64,000 nt of DNA, from NCBI GenBank assembly GCA_963813345.1, contig CAWEYR010000029.1, positions 58,979 to 122,978 of the forward strand, given 5' to 3'. Below, piece after piece: positions 1-10,070 of this stretch. The position numbers and the translations under genes are program-made. The DNA is from CAWDDA01 sp963813345 (lineage in GTDB: Bacteria > Acidobacteriota > Blastocatellia > RBC074). Under the pieces are notes generated by a model, which was not told the DNA's origin, ran no database searches, and saw only the letters and a list, made by a program, of their open reading frames with translations. Position 1 is the first letter of the stretch, and each line of letters opens with the position of its first letter.

Positions 1-213
1 CGACAATCGGCGCGCTGCGCCTGCGACTTGAGCTCCGCCGCCGGTTGCTTGCAGTGCTGCGCGAGCTTTTCGTGCTCTTTGCACTCTGAGTTTCTTTTGT
101 GTTTTCTTCTTTGCGGGTGCCGCGTCCATTCCTGCGGGGAACGCGAGACCGAGGCAGAGAATCATGATTACGATAAAGTTCAGTTTATGAGGTCGTTTCA
201 CAAGCTTCGTCAT
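1..213 (-). CDS. N-terminus of an unidentified exported protein, cut by the window edge
   Basis: A minus-strand frame opens with ATG at 213 and stays open for 71 codons to the edge, so only the N-terminus is visible. A GGAGAG ribosome site lies about 7 bases upstream of the ATG. The first dozen residues (MTKLVKRPHKLN) are basic, then comes the hydrophobic run FIVIMILCLGLAF and a small-residue region ending DAAPA, which together look like a Sec signal peptide. The start of the mature part is very rich in Lys, Arg, Ala and Gln. I do not recognise the family. It is transcribed divergently from glpD and shares the 214-357 spacer with it. Confidence 0.5.
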   Translation of the reverse strand, partial: MTKLVKRPHKLNFIVIMILCLGLAFPAGMDAAPAKKKTQKKLRVQRARKARAALQATGGGAQVAGAARRLS

Positions 214-318
214 TTAACTCTCCAGATCGCTTTTTCATCCGAGCATAGGGCCGAGTATTTTGGGGCCGAGCATAAGCCAAACGAAATTGTTAACCCGACC
301 GGGCAGTCAAAATCAAGC

Positions 319-324
319 TATAAT
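319..324 (+). promoter_or_regulatory. candidate -10 box for glpD
   Basis: A perfect TATAAT lies 33 bases before the glpD ATG in the 144-base spacer between divergent genes. No convincing -35 box is visible 16-18 bases upstream. The leader also lacks a clear Shine-Dalgarno sequence. Confidence 0.3.
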
Positions 325-357
325 GCCGATCTTAAACGATCATAATATCCTGGCTCT

Positions 358-2140
358 ATGAATGGTTTCTCACATCGTGAGCGAAATGAGGCCTTCGAAA
401 GACTTAAGCACGAAGGTTTCGATGTTCTCATAGTCGGCGGTGGCATCACGGGAGCCGGCCTCGCGCTCGACGCTGCGGCTCGCGAACTGCGTGTTGGATT
501 GGTCGAGAAACGCGATTTTTCGTCGGGCACCTCGAGCAGATCGACCAAACTTATTCACGGCGGCCTTCGATATCTCGAGCATTTCGAGTTCAGTCTCGTA
601 CGCGAAGCACTTGAAGAACGATCGATACTCACACGCACAGCGCCTCATCTTGTCGATCCGTTTCCCTTCCTCATTCCAATCTATGCAGAGCGGACCAGAA
701 ACTATGATCTTCCCATCAAGGTGCGTGCAGGACTGTGGCTCTACGATCTGCTTGCGAGGCAGGGCAGGAATGGTTACAGAAAGTATCGTCGCATCACGTC
801 CCGGCAGACGCTCGAGCTTGCGCCTCAGCTTGACCCGCGGGGTCTCGAAGGTGCGTTTGTCTATTTTGACGCAATTACCAACGATGCCCGCCTGGTGATT
901 GAAGTCCTCAAGTCGGCGTGGGCTGTCGGCGCGGTTGCGGTGAATTACACAAAAGTGACGAGCATTCTGCGAGACGCGCAGGGAAAGGTCTCTGGTGTTC
1001 GATTGCGACGACGAACTTGGCGGAGTCGAGTTCGATGCTCGATCCTCGATTGTCATCTCGGCAACCGGGGTCTGGACTGATGAGCTGAGATCAGGCGGGC
1101 AGAGCGGTGACGTGAACGAGAAACGTGTGCGCCCGTCGAAAGGAATTCATCTTATCGTTTCGAAAGATCGACTGCAGGTGGAGACCGCATGTCTGATTCC
1201 TGCGATCACGGATCGTCGGTTCTATTTTGTTGTTCCCTGGGAAGGGCGAGTGCTCATCGGGACGACGGATACTGAGTACCAGGGAGACTGGGATGTTCCG
1301 CGCGCCGAGCATTTTGAAGTCGACGAAATACTTCGGGCGATCAATCTCTTCTTTCCGAGCGCGAATCTCGGTGTGAGCGACATTATCTCGACATTCGCTG
1401 GGCTGCGACCACTCTTGGGCGATGGGAGCACTGCAACCAAAGATGTGTCCCGCAAGGAGGAGATCATCGAAGGGAGTGATGGTCTGATATCGCTGGCCGG
1501 AGGAAAGCTGACCACATACCGGAAGATGGCAGAGCGCGCAATCGATATCGCAATACAACGTCTGCCGCCAAAGAACCGCCGGTCGTCGCGCTCGAAGTGG
1601 CTGGCAGTTGGAGGTGGATCGATTGATCGCGAAGAGCTTGAACCGGCTTCTTATGATATCGCTCGAATCGAGAAGTTATCGCTCGAGACTGCGCGTCATC
1701 TGACTCACTCGTATGGTGCCGATTACACGCGCGTGCTCGAGATCTCGCGCGAGGACGAAAGGCTGCGCGAGCCGCTTGTCAACGGCCTTCCGCACATCGC
1801 AGCCGAGGTGGTCTATGTCGTCCGCTACGAAATGGCGATGACGCTCGCAGATGTGCTCAGCAGGCGCTTACGGCTGGTGCTGCTTGCAGGCCGCGATGTG
1901 ATGAATTGCGTCGACCTGGTCGCGGAAATCATGGCGCGTGAGATTGGGTGGAGCGCCGACGAGTCGGGCCGTCAGATTGAATCGTTCAAGAGCGAGTTCG
2001 AAAGGGAGCACGGGATCGGGGATCAGGGGTCGGGGTCAGGGGTCGGGGAATGGAGTTCAAGCTTTAGCTTGCTCGCTGGTAGCTCAGTTAATGAAAGCAA
2101 GCTGAAGCTTGAACTCCATACCCCGACCCCTGACCCCTGA
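358..2140 (+). CDS. glpD: aerobic glycerol-3-phosphate dehydrogenase (frameshifted)
   Basis: FAD-dependent oxidation of glycerol-3-phosphate to dihydroxyacetone phosphate, feeding electrons to quinone at the inner membrane. The N-terminal part shows the dinucleotide fold (VGGGITGAG, about residues 27-35) and the family signature SRSTKLIHGGLRYLE (about 60-74). The later part has AGLRPLL and LAGGKLTTYRKMAE followed by the helical C-terminal DAO domain. The two halves lie in different frames that overlap at 995-1080, so there is one single-base indel near 1000. The native domain should end near SEFEREHG at about 2018. The frame then runs about 40 codons through a palindromic repeat and stops at 2140, overlapping the tail of the convergent gene. 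Family identity is certain; only the frameshift and the tail are odd. Confidence 0.9.
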
Positions 2141-2150
2141 CCCCGACCCC
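2018..2150. repeat. nested palindrome: REP hairpin pair inside GGGGTCA-type heptamer arms
   Basis: Inner hairpin cores CAAGCTTTAGCTTG (2058-2071) and CAAGCTGAAGCTTG (2098-2111) are inverted around a 26-base spacer, each bordered by GGAGTT/AACTCC. Outside them lie tandem GGGGTCA/GGGGTCG units (about 2018-2050) and their complements (2120-2150). The element sits between convergent genes and encodes the C-terminal tails of both. The same design recurs at 18320 and 29050. Confidence 0.85.
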
Positions 2151-3671
2151 TGCTCGGTACAGAATGAATAAGGGATCGTCATGCTTCCACACCGGCTTGA
2201 GCCATGAAGGAGCTTTCTCGGTATTCTTGAGAGAAGCGAGTTCGCGCCGTCTTCTGATCTCGATAGTACTGATCACGACGAAATCTGCAGGATTCTCCTG
2301 AAGCCACGTGCCAAGCTCTTCGACCGACCTCACCTGAGGAAAGAAGACCCACTGCTGGCCCGCCACAAACGGCAGATGCGGTTTGCGAGCTACAATACGC
2401 GCATTGCTGATGCCTTGCTGCTTGAGATAATCGCGCGCAGCCAGTACTTCGAGCGGTTGACTCTTTAGAAAACCCGACAGGTCCTTCCGCGCCATATTGA
2501 ACGAGCTCAGCCACATTACCCCGAAGAGTAATGCCGCCACGATGGTAAGTGCCCGCCTGCGTGCAAGGTCTGCAATCGACGCAACCGCGAAGACTGCAAA
2601 GCCCGAACAGAGCGTCATCACAAAAAAGTAATAGCGTGTCTCCCAGTGGATGAGTCCCATCAGCAGAAAGTACAAAAGGCCTGCGATCAGAACGAACTGA
2701 ATCTCTTTCGAGCGCTTCTTCCAAAGCGCGAGCGCAATTCCAACCAACGAAGCCCACGCCACCAACGGACTCATCAACGTGCTGTACGTCGCTTCGACCA
2801 GGCTCTGCCACAAGTTCACCGGATAATGTCGCACCATTCTGATTGGATCGTAGCGAAGAACCTCCGAGAGAGACCCGAAGACATTCTCGAGCGGTCGTGT
2901 AGCGTCCTGATTTGACCCTCCGTCTACAAGCTCCGGATAGAACTCTGTCGCAATGTTCAGATGATTCGCGTTATAGAACGGAGAGCCACGATTGACATAG
3001 TTTGCATACAGCCATGGCGATGCCGTTAGAAGGAAAACTCCGATCAGGAGAGCCGATGAGATCAGCTTTTCGCGCCAACTGAGCGCGAAGTAATCGAGAA
3101 AGAGTATAGCCGCGAGCCCTGCTACGATCAGAAAAATCCCGTTGTATCGAGTCAGATAAGTGAAACCACCCAGGACCCCGCAAATCACAAGCCTTGTTCG
3201 ATAACCGAGACGGTCCCATGTGAACGCGACAAGAAAGGAGAGTGTGAGCAACAGGAAAAGCACATCCGTAGTTGCACTGATGGCAAATTGCGGAAATTCC
3301 TGAGCGACAGCAACCAGGGCAACGGCTCCCGCTGCGATCCACGGTCCACGTCCTGTCTGATCGAACAGCCTGCGGAAGAGAACGAAGACCAGAAACAGCA
3401 CCCCGACAGCTGCGAAGACAGAGATCCACTTCCCTGCGACGAATACGTCGCCCACAAACATCGCAACAAACGCGACGAGTGCTGGAAAGCCTGGTCCTTG
3501 AAACGGATTTTCAGGAAATTGCCCTGAGGCGATTCGAACCGCGTCAGGACCGTAGAAATGATAGAAGTCGGTCTCGGTGCCGTAACTTCCGATGGGATGA
3601 TTCCACGCCGCTTGCGCGTAAACAATAAAGGCGGCGGCCAGGACTGGAAGCGCTGGCAGATAGCGCTTCAC
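2088..3671 (-). CDS. GT39/ArnT-like polytopic glycosyltransferase
   Basis: Integral membrane protein of 527 residues with about a dozen hydrophobic segments. It resembles the GT39/PMT superfamily, which moves sugars from polyprenyl-phosphate carriers onto acceptors on the outer face of the inner membrane. The first extracytoplasmic loop holds the acidic motif TETDFYHFYGPDA (about residues 32-44), the usual site of the catalytic Asp/Glu. The start is GTG at 3671, 1 base past the stop of the upstream GMC gene and preceded by AGAGGAA, so the two are probably cotranscribed. The last 15 or so residues (GVGVRGQGSGYGVQ and on) are encoded by the palindromic repeat. Substrate is unknown. Confidence 0.7.
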   Translation of the reverse strand: MKRYLPALPVLAAAFIVYAQAAWNHPIGSYGTETDFYHFYGPDAVRIASGQFPENPFQGPGFPALVAFVAMFVGDVFVAGKWISVFAAVGVLFLVFVLFRRLFDQTGRGPWIAAGAVALVAVAQEFPQFAISATTDVLFLLLTLSFLVAFTWDRLGYRTRLVICGVLGGFTYLTRYNGIFLIVAGLAAILFLDYFALSWREKLISSALLIGVFLLTASPWLYANYVNRGSPFYNANHLNIATEFYPELVDGGSNQDATRPLENVFGSLSEVLRYDPIRMVRHYPVNLWQSLVEATYSTLMSPLVAWASLVGIALALWKKRSKEIQFVLIAGLLYFLLMGLIHWETRYYFFVMTLCSGFAVFAVASIADLARRRALTIVAALLFGVMWLSSFNMARKDLSGFLKSQPLEVLAARDYLKQQGISNARIVARKPHLPFVAGQQWVFFPQVRSVEELGTWLQENPADFVVISTIEIRRRRELASLKNTEKAPSWLKPVWKHDDPLFILYRAGVGVRGQGSGYGVQASACFH

Positions 3672-3672
3672 T

Positions 3673-5346
3673 TCAGATGTTCCTCTTCTTCATTTCTGCA
3701 GCGAGAAACTCAGAAGCGCGCCAAGCCAGAGCCATGATCGTCAGCGTTGGATTCTTGTGCGATCCGGATGTGAACGCCGCGGCATCCACGACGAATAGAT
3801 TCTTGACGTCCCAGGACTGATTGAACGAGTTGAGAACCGACGTCGATTTGTCATGCTCCCATGTGCGCCGTTCCCATCTCGTGAATCGAGTGTCCGGGCT
3901 CATCAGGTGCCGAAGGCAGCCTCACATCGACAGCCTGCGCCTCTTTCAATATCTCCTCGTAGGTCTGCCTGAGATACTTGAACATTTCGCGATCGTTGTC
4001 ATCGAGTCCGTAACGAATGTTGAGAACAGGAATTCCCCACTTATCTTTTGCTTCAGGATCGAGAGTTACATATTTCCCATCACCGGGAAGCATCTCTCCG
4101 TGCGCAGCCAGCCTGACACGCGTTCCTGTCCAGCGTCGCACTTCGCGTTTGAAGTTGCTTCCGATTCCGGGAATGTTCTTTGGGTTCTTCTCTGGACGCA
4201 TGCGAATGCGAACCGACGGCTCAATCTGAAATCCTCGACAAAATTCCTCTTCTCTGTTGGCCGGAAATATCCGAACCATGGGATCACGATATGCGAGCCG
4301 CCGATCCCGTCACCTGCATATGGCTCAGTAAAGCTCAGACTTGGAAGATAGCCTTCTGCGAGCGCATCGAGATGCTCCATGAAATTGCGACCGACAAGCC
4401 CGGACGAGTTTGCTATTCCTTCCGGAAAAAGCTTCGACTTTGAAAGAAGCATCAGTCGCGCCGTTTCAAGTGTTCCACATGCGGCGATCACAGCACGCGC
4501 GCGAATTGAGCGCTCGCGACCTGTAGTCTTGTCGATATAGGTGACGCCGCTCGCGAGACCCTTCGCATTGACACTGATCTCGCGTGCCATCGCGTTTGGA
4601 ATCAACGTAAAGGTGCGCGGATATTTCTTGAGCAGAGGCTCAACCTGCCGGAACTGCGAGTTATAGAACGAATGCGTTTCGCAGCCCTCGTCACATCCGG
4701 CGCAATAATGGCAGGGCTTATATCCGTTGTACTCGCGGGTAAGCATCGCGCGGCGCGCCGAAATCACTTTTATCCCGAGCTTTTCGGATGCGTGCTTCAA
4801 CTTCCAATCAGGACATTTGAGAGCAACGGGAGGCAGATAGGTGGACGCGTCAGGGAAATCAGGATGATTCTCGCGCTGTCCGCAGACGCCCATCAGGGTC
4901 TCAGCCTTTTCGTAATAAGGCGCTACGTCCTTGTATTCGAGCGGCCAGTCCTTGCCTTGCCCATCACGGGAGCGTGCTTTGAAATCACCTTCGTTGAAGC
5001 GATTGGCAAAACGTCCCCAGAACATTGTTCGCCCGCCAACATTGCGCGCACGAAACCAGTCATAGGGAAGTTCTTTGGGAGTCGTGTAGGGCTCGTCCTT
5101 GTTGCCCTTGGTTACGGTGTAGATTGCGGCCGCCTTCTCGCTCGGTGACTCTTCCTTGAATCCACGATACGGCTGATCGTAGGGCCACGGTTCGTGATAG
5201 GGAAAATCGGTAGTAAGGTGGCGGCGGCGCGCGCCGGCTTCGAGCATCGCCACTTTCAATCCGGCCTGCACCAGGACCCAGGCTGCAGTCCCGCCCGCGG
5301 CACCGCTTCCCACGATCACGACGTCGTAAACGAGTTGCTGAGCCAT
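3673..5346 (-). CDS. GMC-family FAD oxidoreductase (two frameshifts)
   Basis: Glucose-methanol-choline family oxidoreductase, likely acting on a sugar or alcohol. The N-terminus has the FAD fold (VVIVGSGAAGGTAAWVL, residues 9-25), then the NVGGRTMFWGR segment typical of the sugar-oxidising branch, and a cysteine-rich CHYCAGCDEGCE stretch. The C-terminal part carries the family signature HEMGTAHMG, with NPTLTIMALA near the end. Three frames are needed: breaks near 4240 and near 3870. No signal peptide is seen, and no gluconate dehydrogenase subunit-3 gene is adjacent. It is followed by the GT39-like gene after 1 base. Start at 5346 was chosen because the Rossmann motif follows at once; there is no strong ribosome site. 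Confidence 0.8.
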
Positions 5347-5382
5347 GAACTAAGATTTAACCACAAAACAGAAGGCATGTCG

Positions 5383-5508
5383 TACCCCAAGGAAGAGTTC
5401 ACGCGAAGACGCGAAGACGCGAAGAAGAGATAAGAATCTGCCGTCTGTTACGAAGGTCTTCTCGCGTCTTCGCGTCTTCGCGTGAGACTCTCCCTTGTGG
5501 GTACTACA
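5383..5508. repeat. long inverted repeat with 8-base tandem units
   Basis: The left arm starts GTACCCCAAGGAAGAGTTCA and runs into three CGCGAAGA octamers (to about 5430). The right arm mirrors it with TCTTCGCG octamers and ends CTCTCCCTTGTGGGTAC (about 5457-5508). It lies between the GMC start and the end of the TonB receptor gene. Its sequence differs from the REP loci, but the plan (long arms containing tandem short units) is the same. Confidence 0.75.
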
Positions 5509-5524
5509 TGCCTATGTCTTCCGC

Positions 5525-8500
5525 CTAGAACGAGTACCGAAGCGCAAACTGCAATTGGCGCTCGGTGCCTCCCTGACCGCCCTTAGCGGTTACTCTTCCA
5601 AACGTCGCTGGGGCGGTTGGATCGTGTTCGCATTGTTCCAGTTCGGATGATTCGGCCAATTGAAGGCTTCAGCACGGAAAGTGATCCGGTGAGTCTCCGT
5701 GATAAAGAAATCCTTGAAGATGCCGAAGTTGTGGTTCATGAAGCCAGGATTGTAGACAAGCCCGCGAACCTGCCCCTTGAAGAACGTGCCGAGCGGGGCC
5801 AGCGAGTAAACAGGCTGTTCCGTCAGAATTCCTTGTCCTGAACCAGAAATTCTGATCCGAACTGCTCGTCGAGAAGGCCTTCTGAGAGTTCTCGAGAACT
5901 GGATCACCATTTACTGCCCAATGCTGGGGACCGCTTCCCGGACCGACACCAGCTCGATCGTCTCCAGAGGTTACAGTGAATGGAGTCCCTGTCTGAAACT
6001 GAGAGACGGCCGTGATCGTCCATCCGCCGAGCAATTTGCCCGTCAGAGTCGATTTGTCCTTGAAGAACGGAAGCGCCTAGATCGCATTAACGACAAGCAC
6101 GTGTCTGCGATCATATTCCGCCGGGCCCCAGAGGAAGCTCGCATCGATACGCATCCGGGATTACATAACGTTGAGCTGATCCGTCGTCCTCAACCTTCGA
6201 GAGCGTATAGGCTGCTCCAAAGCTCAATCCGTTTGTGAATCTGCGATCAACACTTGCCTGGAACCCGTGATAGATGGAATTCGCGTCGTTGTTGGTCACG
6301 CGAATGATCGAGAATCCTTTGTAACGGCGCAGGAAATCAGGATTGATACCGGGGTTTGCTTGAAGCGTCCCGGTTGGCAACTGGTTGATGTTCCGCTCGC
6401 GCTGACCATGCAGCCCTCGTCGGCCCACATATCCGACGTCAACGATCAGTGTTGAACCCGATTTCGTGTTGAAATGTTGTGCTCCAGGCCCACGATTCCG
6501 GATTCTTGAAAATACGATCCTGAGTCGTAATCTGCTGTGGAAACGCATTGCCCACGCGGCCGCCCGGATTGTCTACTGAACCATTTGAAATCGAGACAGT
6601 CGGCTGCAACGGCGGATTTCCTCCCAGAAAGACCGAGTCGCTTACGCCGAGACGCGTCATAAATCGCCCGGCACCTGCCCGAACACCGATTTGCCTTCGT
6701 TAAATGACCACGCTATGCCGGCGCGTGGCTGGAAGTTACCCCAGTGAATCTCGGAGTACTCTTTCGGCACACCGCGGAAAAGAAAAGCAAAATTCGGATC
6801 GTTGACCAGCGGCACGCGGCCCTGCGCGGACGGCGTAAAGGCGTCGCCGGGGATCACGACACCGTTGTACTGAGCGCGGAGGTTTCCGCCAGTGATGAAT
6901 CCGTTTGCCGGATTCTGCGTCACAACGTTTGTTGGATCGTAGAATCTCTCGTCAAACACGACCATATTTCGCCAGAGACTGTAATACGGCTGAATGATCG
7001 TGTGTCGAATACCAAACTCCAACCGAACGTTCGGAGTAGCCTTCCAGGAATCCTGCAAGTACCACTCGAACATGTGCCCGCGGTATGGAGTGTAGGAACG
7101 CTTTCCAAGCTCAGCGTAGGTATCGAAGAGGCCGAGCGCTGCGTTCGTGATTGCGGTTCCAGTTCCGTCGGTGCGCGTCGTGTTGCTGAATGCGAAGCGG
7201 CCATTCTGGTTGTTTGTTCCGCCCGGCGTTCCTGCGACATTGATCTGATCGAAGTCGTTCTGGCCGGCTCGCTCGAAATATCCACCGAGCTTGATGGTGT
7301 GGTTGCCGCGGATATTGGTCAAATTGTTGGTAACCTGATAGATCGGACCCGTCGATTGCGCCGGATATGGCCCGCCATCGAGAATCGCAAACGGAGCCAG
7401 TCCCGCAGTCGTTGGAATCTTGTCGGGGATTTCCTTTCCATCAGGGAAAATATACGGATAGTTGATTCCGTATCTGCTCCGCGCGAGCAAACCAGCGGTA
7501 TCCATCACGCTGATGAAGACCTGATCACGGCTCGCGCCTACCAGCACTTCATTGATAGAGTGTCGGCGATATCGTCCAGACCCAGGCCAGCGTCGCCGTC
7601 TGATTGGGTCGATCAAAGATTCTGCGGTGTCAAGCCCGGGATCACCTCCGAACGGGAACGGTTGGATCTCAAGAAAATTGTAGAGCTGCATTCTCCAGCG
7701 GACTGATGGTTCTCCGAGGGATAGTAATCGAGCGAAAGCGTGTCCTTGCGTTGATTAACCGAGAATGGACGCTCAGCAAACCAGTTCACGCCGCCTGGTC
7801 CCAGGAAACCGGGAATCGGACCTGGAAGAGCTCGCAAAAGCCCCATTCCGCTCTGACTCTGACGGCCCACCGGAATGACGTTGCCCGGGAAGCAGGCAAC
7901 CTGACTGGTCGCGTCGCACGTCCCCGCTCTCAGCGGATCTCGGATGTAGCGGGGAGCCGAATAGAACTGGTTGGGTCCGAGCAGCTCTCCGAAGTCTCCG
8001 GTCCTCATCCTCGCGGTTGGAACTACGAGGGTTCGGTTGACTGCGTCGCGCTGTCTCACCCACTCCTCTCCCCAGAGGAAAAAGAGCTTGTTGCGTTCCT
8101 TGTTGAATCCACCAAAAGATATCGGTCCGCTGAAGTTGTAGCCAAACTGGTTGTAACGGAAGGGATTCGGGCGACAATGAGTCGCCTTTTCAAACTGTGC
8201 GCTGTCGCAGGGCTGATTTGCAGGCGTATTCGCATTGCGTTCCCATGTGTTTGCATTGAATGCAGCGTTTCTGATGTATTCGTATGCGCTGCCGTGGAAA
8301 GTCCTTCGCACCACTTCGGGTGACAATTCGAATCTGACCGCCTGCTGCGCGCCCATACTCTGCGTTGTAGTTGGCAGTCAGAATCTGCACTTCCTGTGTC
8401 GAGTCAAGGTCTGCAACACCAATGCTTGTTCCGTTTGATCGAGTGCGCACTCCAACGGCTCCGTCAAACGTGATCAGATTGTCCTGGGTTCGGAACCGTT

Positions 8501-9067
8501 GATATTCAACCCACCGGTGGTCAGTCCATAGCTGAACTGACCCAAAGCGCCTCCACTGACGCCCGGTTTGAGCAGCGCCAGAAAGAGCGGGTTGCGTCCG
8601 TTCAGTTGCAGGGCTTCAATCTGCTTTCCTTCGACAAGCTTGCCGACAGTTGCAGTTTCAGTCTGAACTGCCGCAGTTGAAGCGACTACCGATACCGTTT
8701 CGTTCAGGTCTCCGGCTTGAAGTGTAACGTCAAGCTGTGACGCGATATTCGGATCGAGTTTCTTGCCTGTCTCCTGGTAGCGTTTGAAACCAGTGTGTTC
8801 GACGCTGACGGTGTAAAGACCGGGAGGAAGGTTGCTGACTACCCAGTAACCTTCGGCGTTAGTGACAGCCTTGCGATCAATGTCGCGTGTTTCGCTCTTT
8901 ACGACTACTTTCACACCCGGGAGCACCGCCCCAGCTGCATCTCTTACATATCCGGAAAGAAGCGCACTGTCGGTTTGCGCCAACGCGGAAACTGTGAGAG
9001 CAAGAAGAATCAGAAGAGCTTTGAAAGATGATAGGGCGATTGCTGACCTGGGCCAACGTGACTGCAT
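5525..9067 (-). CDS. Oar-like TonB-dependent outer-membrane receptor (many frameshifts)
   Basis: Outer-membrane receptor of about 1180 codons. It begins with a strong AAGGAGGAG site and ATG at 9067, then a signal peptide ending SALAQ. A carboxypeptidase-regulatory fold follows (about residues 35-110, GYVRDAAGAVLPGV and NLPPGLYTV), then the plug (VEGKQIEALQLNGRN). Barrel-type segments follow, such as TANYNAEYGRAAGGQI, YGYNFSGPISFGG-like text, FEWYLQDSWKATPNVRLEFG and RITFRAEAFNWPNHPNW. It ends with a terminal Phe in RYSF, stop at 5525. At least six frame changes are needed (near 8450, 8330, 7690, 6660, 6510, 6100 and 5880). Acidobacterial genomes carry many such receptors, thought to import glycans or similar ligands; the ligand here is unknown. 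It could be a pseudogene, but indel errors are equally likely. Confidence 0.8.
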
Positions 9068-9247
9068 ATCTCCTCCTTAAGGTTCGTTGATGGTTCGATT
9101 TGTTTCGTACTTGCGCGAGACGGCAACCAGGCCCAGCAAAGCCTTACTTGAGGATTGTTGTTTGTTTTTTAGGGAACGGCGCGATTATCTTGCTGAATTG
9201 ACCAAGTGTCAACAAGGAAGGTTCGAGAACACCAGGACGTGTCAATG

Positions 9248-9318
9248 CAACCCCAAGCTAAAGCTTGAACTCAAGCTCATTATGTGGTTTGAGTTCAAGC
9301 TTTAGCTTGGGGTTGCAT
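9248..9318. repeat. REP hairpin pair 3' of the RAYT gene
   Basis: Two cores, CAAGCTAAAGCTTG (9254-9267) and CAAGCTTTAGCTTG (9296-9309), are inverted around 28 bases. The pair is bordered outside by AATGCAACCC and GGGGTTGCATT. This border is specific to the RAYT-flanking copies and the copy at 58.1 kb. Confidence 0.85.
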
Positions 9319-9328
9319 TGTGACGTCT

Positions 9329-9928
9329 TCAAATATCCCAATTCTTCCCGTATTCCAGAAGCGGATATGACTTCCAGATCTCGGCGGCCCTCGCTCGCCC
9401 TACCCGCTCGAGAAAGGTCGCTGCGCTTGACCATGGCCAGTCCTGCCAGCGCTCCGCGTATCCATGGTGAACGGGATTGTGATGGATATAGTTCAGGCTC
9501 GCCCAGAAATGCCCTCCGCACCGCGATTGGCCTTTCGAAGCAGTTGAACCAGACTTTTCGCCCCTTCGTTTCGTCCTGCTGATTCCAGTAGTAGGAAGAC
9601 CTCCCATGAAATTTGCCTAGTTCTTTTCTAAGGAGTTTGACGTTGTCCGTGTTGATCAAGAGATGATAATGATTTGGAAGGATGCACCACGCGTAGACTT
9701 CAGAGCAGGATTCAGAACAAACCTCAAGGACTTCCCGTTCACATGAAGTCATTCGTTCTGTGTTCTTTCCGATTATCTTTGCGTGCTCATAACAGGCTGC
9801 TGTGAGAATGAAAAGCAGATGATCTGTTTTTCGATATGCGGTGGTGAATGCCAGGGCCGCTTAAGATTTCTCCGCATCTCCAAAACATCTTTGCGCTCCT
9901 CCTCCGTCATCTTTCGCCATTCGTACAT
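9329..9928 (-). CDS. REP-associated tyrosine transposase, RAYT/Y1_Tnp family (two frameshifts)
   Basis: Single-strand DNA nuclease/transposase of the HUH Y1 family; related TnpA-REP proteins cut and move REP hairpins. The start ATG at 9928 follows GGAGG and gives MYEWRKMTEEER, the classic RAYT N-terminus, then LKRPWHSPPH. After a frame break near 9830 the chain continues TAACYEHAKIIGKN and CILPNHYHLLINT, in which HYH is the metal-binding HUH pair. After a second break near 9540 it ends NYIHHNPVHHGYAERW and DWPWSSA, stop at 9329. The total of 200 codons fits the family. REP hairpins lie just outside both ends. It is either inactivated or affected by sequencing indels. Confidence 0.88.
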
Positions 9929-9938
9929 TCACGAACCT

Positions 9939-10052
9939 CCAATGCAACCACAAGCTAAAGCTTGAACTCGAACCTCATTCCTATAGTTGGATTCGCGTTG
10001 CAAATCCATGTTGAGTTTGAGTTCAAACTTTAGTTTGGGGTCTCATTGGGAC
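9939..10052. repeat. REP hairpin pair 5' of the RAYT gene
   Basis: Core CAAGCTAAAGCTTG (9951-9964) and a diverged partner CAAACTTTAGTTTG (10024-10037) are inverted around 59 bases. Compensating changes in the partner keep its self-pairing, which suggests selection on the hairpin. Borders AATGCAACC and GGGGTCTCATT match the copy on the other side of the RAYT gene. Confidence 0.8.
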
Positions 10053-10070
10053 GTCGTTGGTGTCAGGATT

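Noticed and set aside
995..1020. Programmed frameshift in glpD (and likewise in rnhB, mtnB and the UlaD-like gene)
   Set aside because: No slippery heptamer with a following structure is seen, and breaks occur in too many unrelated genes.
370..1056. Minus-strand open frame of 228 codons
   Set aside because: Shadow of glpD, which is certain on the other strand.
6744..7706. Plus-strand open frame of 320 codons
   Set aside because: Opposite the TonB receptor, whose minus-strand frames show clear barrel text; no motif or ribosome site.
9248..10052. Classical IS element with terminal inverted repeats around the transposase gene
   Set aside because: The gene is a Y1/RAYT type, the flanks are REP hairpin pairs found all over the window, and no target-site duplication is seen.
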